From assembly GCF_016793485.1 (NCBI RefSeq), contig NZ_JAEULZ010000016.1, positions 281,837 through 345,836 on the forward strand: a stretch of DNA of 64,000 nucleotides. The letters are read 5' to 3'. This DNA is from Mesorhizobium sp. (GTDB taxonomy: Bacteria; Pseudomonadota; Alphaproteobacteria; Rhizobiales; Rhizobiaceae). Below are positions 12,650-20,739 of the stretch, in pieces. The notes beneath the pieces are model-generated. The model did no database searches, had not been told where the DNA came from, and was given only the letters and a program-made list of their open reading frames with translations. Position numbers and translations under genes: made by a program. Numbering within the stretch: position 1 is the first letter of the stretch; each line of letters begins with the position of its first letter.

Positions 12650-13108
12650 TCAGCCGTTATCCTGTTCCTGCAGCGTCACAAGGCCGATGCGCGTATAGCC
12701 GGCCGCCTGGATGCGGGCCATCACCTGCATGACGATGCCGTAATTGGTGGTCTTGTCCCCACGCACGTAAATGCGCTCCTCGTAGCCGGTGGTAGCGATG
12801 GCCGCGAGCTTGGGCACCACCTCGTCCAGCGCGATCTCCGTCTCCTGCAGGTAGATCTGCCCGCTCTCGTTGACCGAGATGGTGATCGGCTGAGTCTCCG
12901 GGTTCATCGCATTGGCCTGCGTCTCCGGCAGGTCGATCGGCACGCCGACCGTCAGCAACGGCGCTGCGACCATGAAAATGATCAGCAGCACCAGCATCAC
13001 GTCGACGAATGGCGTTACGTTTATTTCCGAGATGACGCCATGATGACGGCCCCGTCGCCTGTGTCCGCGCCCGCCACGTCCGCCCGCATTGCCTACGGCC
13101 ATTCCCAT
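12650..13108 (-). CDS. tolR: Tol-Pal proton-channel subunit TolR (ExbD family)
   Basis: A 152-residue inner-membrane protein. A Gly/Arg/His-rich cytoplasmic N-terminus precedes INVTPFVDVMLVLLIIFMV, where the Asp within the helix is the proton-pathway residue of ExbD/TolR. The rest is a periplasmic domain. With TolQ it uses the proton gradient to energise TolA. It starts 10 bases after tolQ ends and lies 52 bases before tolA. Confidence 0.95.
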   Translation of the reverse strand: MGMAVGNAGGRGGRGHRRRGRHHGVISEINVTPFVDVMLVLLIIFMVAAPLLTVGVPIDLPETQANAMNPETQPITISVNESGQIYLQETEIALDEVVPKLAAIATTGYEERIYVRGDKTTNYGIVMQVMARIQAAGYTRIGLVTLQEQDNG

Positions 13109-13118
13109 CGATCAGCCC

Positions 13119-13829
13119 TCACGCCTTCTGCGAGACTTTTTCATCGATTTGCCGCGAGAGTATGGCGGAGAACTCGTCCGCGAACCCTTCCATGCGCACG
13201 CCGATCTTGCCCGCATCCGACGAAAGCTTGTTATAGGCGATGACGGCGGGGATGGCGGCGAGCAGGCCGATGGCGGTCGCGAGCAGCGCTTCGGCGATAC
13301 CGGGCGCGACAACCGCGAGGTTTGTCGATTTCGAGCCCGCAATGGCCTGGAAGGAGGTCATGATGCCAACCACGGTTCCGAACAATCCAATGAACGGGGC
13401 GGCCGAGCCGATGGTGGCCAGGAAGCCGAGGCGTCCTTCAAGCTTTTCCATCTCACGCGTCAGCGCGAGGTCCATCGCCTTGTCGATGCGCGTCTGCAGT
13501 CCGAGCGGCGATTTTGCGCCTTTCTCGAAGCTCTTCTTCCATTCGCGCATGGCGGCGACGAAGATCGCGCCCATGCCGGTGGTCTTGCGGTCGGCAAGCG
13601 TCCGGTAGAGCTCCTCAAGCGACTGACCGGACCAGAAAACCTGCTCGAAGCGGTTCAGCGAGCTGCGCATCCGCGAATAGCCGATCACCTTGTCGATGAC
13701 GATCGCCCAGGTCCAGACCGATGCCGCGAGAAGGCCGATCATGACGAGCTTGACGACCCAGCCGGCCTGCGCGAACAGGTACCAGACGGACAGTTGAGCG
13801 CCGGCATCGGCGAGAGGAAGAGTTTCCAT
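13119..13829 (-). CDS. tolQ: Tol-Pal proton-channel subunit TolQ (ExbB family)
   Basis: A 236-residue protein from the ATG at 13829, which has AAGGA upstream; the frame is open to 13970 but the extension is unlike TolQ. There are three transmembrane helices: near residues 20-40, and two later ones around GFLATIGSAAPFIGLFGTV and EALLATAIGLLAAIPAVIAY. The MotA/TolQ/ExbB domain covers the last two. It forms the pentameric motor channel with TolR. First gene of the tolQRAB-pal run; ybgC lies upstream across a 242-base gap. Confidence 0.95.
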   Translation of the reverse strand: METLPLADAGAQLSVWYLFAQAGWVVKLVMIGLLAASVWTWAIVIDKVIGYSRMRSSLNRFEQVFWSGQSLEELYRTLADRKTTGMGAIFVAAMREWKKSFEKGAKSPLGLQTRIDKAMDLALTREMEKLEGRLGFLATIGSAAPFIGLFGTVVGIMTSFQAIAGSKSTNLAVVAPGIAEALLATAIGLLAAIPAVIAYNKLSSDAGKIGVRMEGFADEFSAILSRQIDEKVSQKA

Positions 13830-14026
13830 AAAAGAGGTCCTTAAAGAGTCCGGGCGTGGCTCGCGGCTGGCCCTAGGCGCAAATATCCCGTCATCCGTCC
13901 GCGCGTATACTTTGCGGAAATGCCCCGAAATGCGCCGTTCGACGGCCTTTTCGGGACAAATGTTGGTCAAAGGAAGGCGCGCGGATTCCCACCAATTCTA
14001 ACCATTTCCTTCATGAAGCGGTATGG

Positions 14027-14041
14027 TTAAGGAAACGTTAG
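14027..14041. promoter_or_regulatory. Near-consensus CtrA box upstream of tolQ
   Basis: TTAA-N7-TTAG, one mismatch from the CtrA consensus, about 200 bases upstream of tolQ in the ybgC-tolQ gap. An AACCAT/ATGGTT dyad overlaps the region. Motif evidence only. Confidence 0.3.
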
Positions 14042-14071
14042 GACAACAAACCTGACCTGCGTCAGGAAGCC

Positions 14072-14533
14072 TCAGGCCTCCGGCGGAATGAAAGCTGCGA
14101 TCCATTCGGCCGGAAACCGTTTCGGCCTTCCGTTGGTGTCGATGATTGCCGCCTCGACCTTGGCCCGGATCAGCGTTTCGTCGCCCCGCCTGATCTCCTG
14201 GGCCATGAAGATGCGCGCACCGGATATCCGTTCTGTACGGGTCTCGACGACGAGAACATCGTCCATGCGCGCCGGCCGGACGAAATCGATCTCCATGCGG
14301 CGTACGACCCAGACGATCTGCTCGCCGCGCATGCCTTCCATCAGTTCGGTATGGCGCACGCCGGCGAGCCGCAGGTAGTCCGAGCGCCCCCGTTCCAGGA
14401 ATTCGAGGTAGCGGGCATGATAGACGAGACCCGAAAAGTCGGTGTCGGCGTAGTAGACACGCGCCGGCAGCCGATGCCCGGACGGCGTGAGTTCGCCGGA
14501 CAGCCCGGCAGCGAGTGCCTGTTCCTCGTTCAA
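14072..14533 (-). CDS. ybgC: Acyl-CoA thioesterase YbgC (Tol-Pal associated)
   Basis: A 153-residue hot-dog thioesterase of the 4-hydroxybenzoyl-CoA type. The motif YYADTDFSGLVYHARYLEF carries the catalytic Asp (YADTD). The start is a TTG at 14533, two bases beyond the ruvB stop, with AGGAAGAAG upstream. The open frame to 14614 would overlap ruvB by 80 bases and gives no recognisable sequence, while the TTG start gives the normal family length. Likely translationally coupled to ruvB. YbgC commonly precedes tolQ and is thought to act on phospholipid acyl chains. Confidence 0.88.
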   Translation of the reverse strand: MNEEQALAAGLSGELTPSGHRLPARVYYADTDFSGLVYHARYLEFLERGRSDYLRLAGVRHTELMEGMRGEQIVWVVRRMEIDFVRPARMDDVLVVETRTERISGARIFMAQEIRRGDETLIRAKVEAAIIDTNGRPKRFPAEWIAAFIPPEA

Positions 14534-14534
14534 G

Positions 14535-15575
14535 TCAGTCTTCTTCCTGAAACAGGTTGATTTGCTGCTGTGCCAGATCCTTCGGCGCCTCGAGCCCAAG
14601 ATGCCGCCAGGCATTGGCGGTCAGCACGCGGCCGCGCGGCGTGCGCTGGATGAACCCCTGCTGGATCAGGTAGGGCTCGATGATGTCCTCGATGGCGTCG
14701 CGCGGCTCTGAAAGCCCTGCCGCGATCGTCTCGATGCCGACGGGACCGCCGCCGAAATTGGCCGCGATCATCGACAGGTAACGACGGTCGAGTTGGTCGA
14801 GGCCGAGCGCATCCACCTCCAGCCGTAGCAGTGCCTCATCGGCGACTTTTTTCGTCACCAGTTCGACGCCGGCCACCGAAGCGAAATCGCGCACGCGTCG
14901 GAGCAGGCGGCCGGCAATTCGCGGCGTGCCGCGCGCGCGGCGTGCAATCTCAAGCGCGCCGTCATCGCCGAGCGGCAGGCCAAGGATACGCGCGCCGCGC
15001 CGGACGATCTGCTCCAGTTCCTCGACCGTATAGAAATTCAGCCGCACTGGGATGCCGAAACGATCGCGCAACGGGTTGGTGAGCAGGCCGAGCCGCGTCG
15101 TTGCCGCGACCAGCGTGAACTTCGCGAGGTCGACCTTGACCGAGCGGGCCGCCGGACCTTCACCGATGATGAGGTCGAGTTGGTAGTCCTCCATCGCCGG
15201 ATAAAGGATTTCCTCGACGGCCGGGTTGAGGCGGTGGATCTCGTCGATGAAGAGAACGTCGCGATCCTCCAGATTGGTCAGCAGCGCGGCGAGATCGCCT
15301 GCCTTGGCGATGACCGGGCCGGATGTCGAGCGGAAGTTGACGCCCAATTCCCGCGCCATGATCTGCGCCAGCGTCGTCTTGCCCAGCCCCGGCGGCCCGA
15401 CGAACAGGACGTGATCCAGCGCCTCCCCCCGGCTCCGCGCCGCCTCGATGAAGACCTTTAGATTTGAGCGCGCCGCCGCCTGTCCGACGAACTCGTCGAG
15501 CATCTGCGGCCGCAGCGTTTGATCCGCGTCCTCGCCGCGCTTTTCGGGCGTTATGAGGCGGGGCGCGAGGCTCAC
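14535..15575 (-). CDS. ruvB: Holliday junction branch-migration ATPase RuvB
   Basis: A 346-residue AAA+ hexameric motor that pulls DNA through RuvA-bound Holliday junctions. Walker A is GPPGLGKTT, Walker B is FIDEIHRL, sensor 1 is AATTRLGLL, and the arginine finger lies in PLRDRFG. The C-terminal winged helix contains [17 protein letters not shown]. The start is GTG at 15575, which overlaps the vapC stop in a GTGA junction. ruvB translation therefore now follows a toxin gene rather than ruvA. Confidence 0.97.
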   Translation of the reverse strand: MSLAPRLITPEKRGEDADQTLRPQMLDEFVGQAAARSNLKVFIEAARSRGEALDHVLFVGPPGLGKTTLAQIMARELGVNFRSTSGPVIAKAGDLAALLTNLEDRDVLFIDEIHRLNPAVEEILYPAMEDYQLDLIIGEGPAARSVKVDLAKFTLVAATTRLGLLTNPLRDRFGIPVRLNFYTVEELEQIVRRGARILGLPLGDDGALEIARRARGTPRIAGRLLRRVRDFASVAGVELVTKKVADEALLRLEVDALGLDQLDRRYLSMIAANFGGGPVGIETIAAGLSEPRDAIEDIIEPYLIQQGFIQRTPRGRVLTANAWRHLGLEAPKDLAQQQINLFQEED

Positions 15576-15964
15576 GAGAGGAGTTCCATGGAGGGGACGA
15601 GACGAGCGGCTTTCAAGTCAAAAGTCACGGTGTGCGAACAGCCCGCTCGTCTTGCCGAATAAGAAATCAGGTGATCTGCCAGATCGCCATCCTTTGCCTC
15701 AGCGGCAATTGCAGAGAGCGATCCATGATCCTCAAACAAGATTTCCTCGGTATCGAGCAACCTTGATAGAAGTGTCCCTATGTCAGTCCGACTATATCCG
15801 TAGCGTTTTCTCAACACCCAGACCAGCTCTGCAACCACGATCAGGCTGACGAAAGCAGGATCCTCTGATGTTCTTTCTTCCAGAAAAGCGGATGCTTTGA
15901 TGAACTGCGCCTCATCGTCGCGAAGGACAAACCGTAACAATATGTTTGTGTCGACCGCGATCAT
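15572..15964 (-). CDS. vapC: PIN-domain ribonuclease toxin, VapC family
   Basis: A 130-residue PIN domain. It begins [12 protein letters not shown] with the first metal-binding Asp at residue 5. A Glu follows in VVAELVWVL, then acidic residues in DGDLADHLI and a late Asp in TVTFDLKAA. VapC toxins cleave tRNA or rRNA at single sites when freed from antitoxin. It overlaps the upstream antitoxin by 4 bases (ATGA) and the downstream ruvB by 4 bases (GTGA). All the acidic residues are intact, so it is probably functional. Confidence 0.88.
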   Translation of the reverse strand: MIAVDTNILLRFVLRDDEAQFIKASAFLEERTSEDPAFVSLIVVAELVWVLRKRYGYSRTDIGTLLSRLLDTEEILFEDHGSLSAIAAEAKDGDLADHLISYSARRAGCSHTVTFDLKAARLVPSMELLS

Positions 15965-16254
15965 CGCTTTTTGCCAAAGAGTTCATTCCACTCTCGCTTG
16001 ATCCGATCGTCATCTTCCGCAATCGCCTGTCCAATCGCATTATCAAAATCTTCAAGCGTGGCAGGGGCACCCCGGGGGGGCTTGCCAAGAATGCCGGCGA
16101 GGTCCGCAATTTTTTTGTTCTTTGGCAAAGCCACGACTTCACCATTCCTGACCGTGACGAAAAATTTCGTGCCCGGCTTCAGGGACAACTCGTCTCTTAC
16201 TTCTTTGGGGATCGTCAACTGCCCCTTGGAGGTCATCGTCGTGAAAGCGCCCAT
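15961..16254 (-). CDS. vapB: AbrB/MazE-type antitoxin, VapB family
   Basis: A 97-residue protein. An N-terminal swapped-hairpin AbrB DNA-binding fold (TTMTSKGQLTIPKEVRDEL) is followed by an acidic C-terminal tail (EDDDRIKREWNELFG) expected to bury the toxin active site. A ribosome binding site AGGAGT lies 7 bases upstream. A 9-bp inverted repeat directly upstream is a likely autoregulatory operator. The pair sits between ruvA and ruvB. Confidence 0.88.
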   Translation of the reverse strand: MGAFTTMTSKGQLTIPKEVRDELSLKPGTKFFVTVRNGEVVALPKNKKIADLAGILGKPPRGAPATLEDFDNAIGQAIAEDDDRIKREWNELFGKKR

Positions 16255-16273
16255 GACTTACTCCTGTCAAACA

Positions 16274-16299
16274 TTCTTACTAGTTATAAATAGTAAGAA
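16274..16299. promoter_or_regulatory. Probable VapB operator upstream of vapBC
   Basis: TTCTTACTA (16274-16282) and TAGTAAGAA (16291-16299) form a perfect 9-bp inverted repeat with an 8-base AT-rich spacer, 20 bases before the vapB start. This is the usual position for antitoxin-toxin complex binding. The local AT content contrasts with the flanking ruv genes, which suggests the module arrived with its own promoter. Confidence 0.65.
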
Positions 16300-16321
16300 A
16301 GTATCTGCTCAGCAATACCGA

Positions 16322-16942
16322 CTACCGCGCCAGTTCCTTCAACCCCAGCCTGATCAGCTTGGACGAATCCGCCCCCTCGCCCGCGCTCTTCAGCGCAGCG
16401 GCGACCGCGTTCGCAGCGATGTCGCGCGAATAGCCGAGGTTGACCAGCGCCGAGACGGCATCGGCGATGGGGGCGGGCGCAACACCTTCACCTAGTTCCT
16501 GCTTCAACCCGATCGTACCGGACGCGGCGCCTGCAAAAGCCGGCGCCTTGTTCTTCAGCTCGGTGACGATGCGCTCGGCCACCTTCTTGCCGACTCCTGG
16601 CGCGCGGCTGACGGTGGCGATGTCGCGCAGCGCGATCGCATTCGCGAGGTCCGCGGGTGCCAGCGTCGAGAGGATCGCCAGCGCGACCTTGGCGCCGACG
16701 CCCTGCACGTTGTTCATCAGCAGCCGGAACCACTCGCGCTCCAGCGCCGACTCGAAGCCGTAGAGCCGGATCATGTCCTCGCGCACATAGGTCTCGATGA
16801 AGAGTGTGGCGGCCTCGCCGGACCCGGGAAGATGAGCCAGGGTCCGCGACGAGCAGTAGGCGACGTAGCCGACGCCATGTACGTCGATTGTGCAATGATC
16901 CTCGTCGATCTCGTCCAGCGTGCCCCTGAGCTTGCCGATCAT
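16322..16942 (-). CDS. ruvA: Holliday junction-binding protein RuvA
   Basis: A 206-residue tetrameric junction-binding protein starting [13 protein letters not shown], the normal RuvA N-terminus. It has an OB-fold domain, a helix-hairpin-helix region ([11 protein letters not shown], then [14 protein letters not shown]), and a C-terminal UBA-like domain that touches RuvB ([19 protein letters not shown]). ATG at 16942 has GAGGGCGGGG upstream; the longer frame overlaps ruvC. Nineteen bases separate it from ruvC. Confidence 0.96.
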   Translation of the reverse strand: MIGKLRGTLDEIDEDHCTIDVHGVGYVAYCSSRTLAHLPGSGEAATLFIETYVREDMIRLYGFESALEREWFRLLMNNVQGVGAKVALAILSTLAPADLANAIALRDIATVSRAPGVGKKVAERIVTELKNKAPAFAGAASGTIGLKQELGEGVAPAPIADAVSALVNLGYSRDIAANAVAAALKSAGEGADSSKLIRLGLKELAR

Positions 16943-16961
16943 TGCCCCGCCCTCAAAACCT

Positions 16962-17474
16962 CTAGGCCACCGCCCGCGCCAGCCGCGCCGCCGGGCTTTG
17001 TATGTGGTGCGCGTGGCAGATGGCGATGGCAAGCGCATCGGCGGCGTGTTCGCTGTCGAAGGACGCTTTCGGCATCAGCACCTTCACCATCATGTGGATC
17101 TGTTGCTTTTCGCCATGGCCGACGCCGATCACCGCCTTCTTCACCGCATTGGGCGCATATTCGGCGACGTCCAGCCCAGCCAGCGCCGGCACCAGCATGG
17201 CGATGCCGCGCGCCTGCCCGAGTTTCAGCGTCGCCACCGCATCCTTGTTGACGAAAGTCTGCTCCACCGCCGCCTCGTCGGGCGCCTGTTGCCCGACGAC
17301 GCCAGCCAGCCCGTCATGAATCTGCCTGAGCCGAATGGCCAGCGCTGCCTTGTCATCCGATTTTATCGTGCCGGCGGCGACGAAGCGCAACGAATTGCCC
17401 AGCGTCTCAACGATGCCCCATCCGGTGCGCCGCAATCCGGGGTCGATGCCAATGATACGAATCGCCTGAGTCAT
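16962..17474 (-). CDS. ruvC: Holliday junction resolvase RuvC
   Basis: A 170-residue endonuclease dimer that nicks Holliday junctions symmetrically. The N-terminal [13 protein letters not shown] holds the first catalytic Asp. A Glu lies in [11 protein letters not shown], and the last acidic residues in [17 protein letters not shown]. First gene of the ruvC-ruvA-(vapBC)-ruvB order. Confidence 0.96.
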   Translation of the reverse strand: MTQAIRIIGIDPGLRRTGWGIVETLGNSLRFVAAGTIKSDDKAALAIRLRQIHDGLAGVVGQQAPDEAAVEQTFVNKDAVATLKLGQARGIAMLVPALAGLDVAEYAPNAVKKAVIGVGHGEKQQIHMMVKVLMPKASFDSEHAADALAIAICHAHHIQSPAARLARAVA

Positions 17475-17600
17475 CGCGGAACCTTTACCTGTCCGCTGGA
17501 GCGATGCCAGAGAAATGTGAACAAAGCAGCAACAGAAGGCGACCCGAGGCCATGATTTCGGGGGAAATCGCCGCAGACGGTTCGGGAGGTGCTTGGCCGC

Positions 17601-18128
17601 TCAGCCGCGCGCAAAGGCCGTGTTCAGGAGCGTGATCTGGTCGGATACCGGGTTGGGGCTGCGCACCGGCGACAGCGGAGTGACGGTGTTCTTGCCGTAG
17701 ATCTCGTCATCCATGCGCCTGACCAGCGCCTGCAGGCTGAGCGAGCGATTGACCAGTTCGACGAAGGCCTCAGGCAATTCACCCCAGCCGCTCGCGTCCG
17801 CATGCGCGGAAGCAGTGTCGAGCCGAACTTTGGCCTTTTCAATGGCAACCTGGTCGCGGCTCATCTCGCCGGAGTTGGCCGCGCGCTGCAGCAGCAGCCA
17901 GGACGCGATCTGCATAAGGCGGGTGGTGAGCCGCATGGATTCGGCTGCATAGAGTGTGGCGGCGAGGCGCGAAAGCTTTTTCGCCTGCGCGCGTCCTTCG
18001 CCGTCGAGATATTCGGCAGCGTTTTCAACCAGCGTCATGCCTTCGTTGTAGAGCGGCTTGAAGGACTGCGAAAATACGCGGCGTTCCGCGAGCTTGATCG
18101 TCTTGCTGTCCATCGACGGCTCGCTCAT
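17601..18128 (-). CDS. rcdA: DUF1465 protein, RcdA-type CtrA degradation adaptor
   Basis: A 175-residue mostly helical protein of the DUF1465 family, whose studied member is Caulobacter RcdA. RcdA works with CpdR and PopA to deliver the cell-cycle regulator CtrA to ClpXP. The N-terminal segment FSQSFKPLYNEGMTLVENA and the helix RLTTRLMQIASWLLLQRA are characteristic. ATG at 18128 is preferred; an ATG at 18146 adds six residues. A perfect CtrA box lies about 120 bases upstream, matching a feedback design. The family assignment is strong; the role is inferred from Caulobacter. Confidence 0.82.
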   Translation of the reverse strand: MSEPSMDSKTIKLAERRVFSQSFKPLYNEGMTLVENAAEYLDGEGRAQAKKLSRLAATLYAAESMRLTTRLMQIASWLLLQRAANSGEMSRDQVAIEKAKVRLDTASAHADASGWGELPEAFVELVNRSLSLQALVRRMDDEIYGKNTVTPLSPVRSPNPVSDQITLLNTAFARG

Positions 18129-18248
18129 GTCCAACTGCCCCTGCACTGCTTCCCGCTCCGGCTGTCCGCTCAGCCGCCAGTCCTATTGACCACCTTCGGA
18201 CCGGCGCAGCGAAAATGCGCCGTCATGCAGAGCAACGCAAGCGTATGT

Positions 18249-18263
18249 TTAATAAAAGGTTAA
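18249..18263. promoter_or_regulatory. Perfect CtrA box upstream of rcdA
   Basis: TTAA (18249-18252), seven bases, TTAA (18260-18263), an exact match to the CtrA full-site consensus. It lies 121 bases upstream of the rcdA start. The site is symmetric and could act in either direction. Confidence 0.6.
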
Positions 18264-18313
18264 CAGTATCGGACGTGGCGAAAGCCGGTGGCAACCTGCG
18301 AAGGTTTTCAGAC

Positions 18314-18343
18314 ATAAAAAAAGAGCCGCGAAAGGGCGGCTCT
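18314..18343 (-). terminator. Intrinsic terminator of the candidate small RNA
   Basis: Stem 18322-18329 / 18336-18343 (8 bp, 6-nt loop) followed on the minus strand by seven T's (18315-18321). Strong Rho-independent form, read in the minus direction. Confidence 0.82.
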
Positions 18344-18414
18344 CAGGAGTTTAACAGGGAGGCGTCAAACGAAGTGGCTCCAGCCACTCGGTAAGAATCC
18401 AGATCACTGGATGC
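18314..18414 (-). ncRNA. Candidate structured small RNA of about 100 nt
   Basis: On the minus strand this segment holds two hairpins, an unpaired linker and an intrinsic terminator. Hairpin 1 is ATCCAG/CTGGAT (18397-18412, 4-nt loop). Hairpin 2 is AGTGGCT/AGCCACT (18373-18388). The linker contains CCTCCC and CTCCT, which look like anti-Shine-Dalgarno motifs. The terminator stem is AGAGCCGC/GCGGCTCT with seven U's. A perfect CtrA box lies just upstream at about -35 relative to the inferred 5' end. It could instead be the 3' UTR of the gene ending at 18483. No RNA family was recognised with certainty. Confidence 0.5.
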
Positions 18415-18436
18415 ACACAGTAAACGCCCGTAAAGC

Positions 18437-18451
18437 TTAACGCCGGGTTAA
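18437..18451. promoter_or_regulatory. Second perfect CtrA box
   Basis: TTAA (18437-18440), CGCCGGG, TTAA (18448-18451), again an exact match to TTAA-N7-TTAA. It lies between the stop of the membrane gene at 18483 and the structured RNA region, where it could drive minus-strand transcription from about 18414. Confidence 0.55.
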
Positions 18452-18482
18452 CCGACGCGCCGGAATCCAACAAAAATTTTCG

Positions 18483-18896
18483 TCATTCCGCCGGGACCTG
18501 ATGTTTGGACGAACCAGGATTTGGCCGCCACAGCGCCGAAAGCGCGATGAAGGCGAACAGGAAAGTACCGGCGAAATAGGCCATGGCCGACACGCCGAGC
18601 AGCGGTTCTATCGACGGATTGCCGCCGTAGAGGATGAAGAGTCCTATGAACATGCCGAGGCTGCTCAGCGCCGCGATCCAGAAGTGAATCTTGGCGAGCA
18701 ACGACGCGCCGGCGGCCGGCACGAGATGGTAGAATACGGCGAAGACCGCTGACATCAACCAGCCCAGCACCATGATGTGCGCGTGGGTCGGCATTTGCGT
18801 ATGGTCCTGCGACATCGCCATCTGGAGACCGAGCGACATGCCAACAAGCGAATAGATGACAGCGATGGTGAAGAAGTTGCGCGCCGTGCCTTTCAT
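18483..18896 (-). CDS. Four-helix membrane protein related to haem-copper oxidase subunit I
   Basis: A 137-residue membrane protein with four predicted helices. MPTHAHIMVLGWLMSAVFAV resembles the CcoN/NorB helix region containing HAH, a haem-ligand-like pattern. The length covers only about a quarter of a real oxidase subunit, with no catalytic copper site. The ATG at 18896 follows a CCCGAGGGGGAACCC-like region with a GGGGG ribosome binding site; upstream frame sequence is not protein-like. Its function is unknown; it may be a stand-alone haem or stress membrane protein. Confidence 0.65.
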   Translation of the reverse strand: MKGTARNFFTIAVIYSLVGMSLGLQMAMSQDHTQMPTHAHIMVLGWLMSAVFAVFYHLVPAAGASLLAKIHFWIAALSSLGMFIGLFILYGGNPSIEPLLGVSAMAYFAGTFLFAFIALSALWRPNPGSSKHQVPAE

Positions 18897-19057
18897 GGGT
18901 TCCCCCTCGGGTTCTGATGATACGTCGCGCACTTCTGTGGCCGGCCCGTATCGGGACAATGTCGCCACAGAAAAAGCGCGATGCACCCAGGATACCTGAG
19001 TCGCGTCGACTTGTGACGGAGAGACTTCTGGCGAAAAAGTGCGCCGCCTGGCGCCGC

Positions 19058-20698
19058 TTATCCGCCTTTGGCCAAGTCGCGCAGCTTGAACTTCTGAATC
19101 TTGCCGGTCGACGTCTTCGGGATTTCGGTGAAGATCACCGCCTTCGGCACCTTGAAGCGCGCCAGCAACCCACGGCAATGCGCTATGATCTCGTCCTCCG
19201 TCGCAGCCGCGCCTGGTTTCAGCTCGACATAGGCGACGGGAACCTCACCCCATTTGTCGTCGTGCCTGGCAACCACGCCGCAGGAAGCGACTGCCTTGTG
19301 CTTGTAGAGCGCGTCCTCCACCTCGATCGAGGAGATGTTCTCGCCGCCGGAGATGATAATGTCCTTGGAGCGGTCCTTCAGCTGGATGTAGCCGTCCGGA
19401 TGCATGACGCCGAGATCGCCCGAATGGAACCAGCCGCCGGCGAAGGCCTCGTCGGTGGCCTTCTTGTTCTTGAGATAGCCTTTCATGACGATATTGCCGC
19501 GGAACATCACTTCGCCGATCGTTTGTCCGTCGGCCGGCGTCTCGGTCATCGTCTCCGGGTCCATCACGGTCAGCCCTTCGAGCGGCGCATAGCGCACGCC
19601 CTGCCGGGCTTTCCGCGCCGTGCGCACATCCTTCTCGAGGCTGTCCCATTCGCCGTGCCATTCGTTGACGACCGCCGGCCCGTAGGTTTCCGTCAGGCCG
19701 TAGAGGTGCGTCACCGCGAAACCCTCATCGGCCATGCCGGCCAACACAGCCTCGGGCGGCGGGGCAGCGGCGGTGTTGAAATTGACCGTCTGCGAGAAGT
19801 CTCGCTTCTCCTCCGGACGGGCATTGATCAGCACGGACATCACGATTGGAGCACCGCAGAGATGCGTCACGCCCTGGTCTGCGATGGCGTCGTAGATCGG
19901 CTTCGGCCGCACCCAGCGCAGGCAGACATGCGTGCCGGCATGGACGGCAAGCGTCCAGGGGAAGCACCAGCCGTTGCAGTGGAACATCGGCAGCGTCCAC
20001 AGATAGACCGCATGCTTGGCCATACCTGCGTGGATCGTGTTGGCGTAAGCCATCAGCGCCGCGCCTCGGTGATGGTAGACGACGCCTTTCGGATTGCCCG
20101 TCGTGCCGGACGTGTAGTTCAGCGACAGCGCATCCCATTCGTCATCGGGCATCGACCAGGCGAAATCTGGATCGCCGGAGGCGATGAAATCCTCATAGTC
20201 GATCGAACCGATGCGCGCTCCCTTGGGATAGGGCGCGTCATCAGGATATTCCGGATCGTCGAAGTCGATGATCAGTGGTTTCGCCTTGGCCAGCGCCAGT
20301 GCCTCGCGCATCACGCCCGAAAACTCGCGATCGACGATCAGCACCTTGGTTTCCGCATGGTCGAGCTGGAAGGCGATTACGGCCGCGTCGAGCCGGGTGT
20401 TCAGCGAATGCAGAACACCCTTGGTCATGGGCACGCCAAAATGCGCTTCCAGCATCGGCGGTGTATTCGACAGCATGACGGTGACCGTATCGCCCTTGCC
20501 TATGCCGCGTTGGGCGAGCGCAGAGGCAAGCTGCAGGGAGCGCTGCCAGAACTGGGCGTAAGACCAACGGCCCGCGCCATGGATGATGGCGGTGTGGTCG
20601 GGATATGTCTTGGCTGTCCGCTCCAGATAGGTGATCGGCGTCAGCGGCTGGAAGTTCGCCGGCTGGCGATCCAGGTCCATTTCATAGGGGTTCGTCAT
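19058..20698 (-). CDS. Acyl-CoA synthetase (AMP-forming), probably medium/long chain
   Basis: A 546-residue ANL-superfamily enzyme that activates a carboxylic acid through an acyl-adenylate to its CoA thioester. The P-loop-like motif is YTSGTTGNPKGVVYHHRGA. A7/A8 motifs HSGDLGVMHPDGY and DRSKDIIISGGENISS follow, with the catalytic lysine motif PKTSTGKIQKFKLRD at the end. The start ATG (20698) has GGGAGGGT immediately upstream. It resembles AlkK-type fatty-acyl or short-chain aryl/acyl ligases; the substrate is not determined by sequence alone. It lies 41 bases downstream of the transporter gene. Confidence 0.85.
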   Translation of the reverse strand: MTNPYEMDLDRQPANFQPLTPITYLERTAKTYPDHTAIIHGAGRWSYAQFWQRSLQLASALAQRGIGKGDTVTVMLSNTPPMLEAHFGVPMTKGVLHSLNTRLDAAVIAFQLDHAETKVLIVDREFSGVMREALALAKAKPLIIDFDDPEYPDDAPYPKGARIGSIDYEDFIASGDPDFAWSMPDDEWDALSLNYTSGTTGNPKGVVYHHRGAALMAYANTIHAGMAKHAVYLWTLPMFHCNGWCFPWTLAVHAGTHVCLRWVRPKPIYDAIADQGVTHLCGAPIVMSVLINARPEEKRDFSQTVNFNTAAAPPPEAVLAGMADEGFAVTHLYGLTETYGPAVVNEWHGEWDSLEKDVRTARKARQGVRYAPLEGLTVMDPETMTETPADGQTIGEVMFRGNIVMKGYLKNKKATDEAFAGGWFHSGDLGVMHPDGYIQLKDRSKDIIISGGENISSIEVEDALYKHKAVASCGVVARHDDKWGEVPVAYVELKPGAAATEDEIIAHCRGLLARFKVPKAVIFTEIPKTSTGKIQKFKLRDLAKGG

Positions 20699-20739
20699 AG
20701 ACCCTCCCGAGGGAACCACAGCGTTCAAGCGGCACAACG

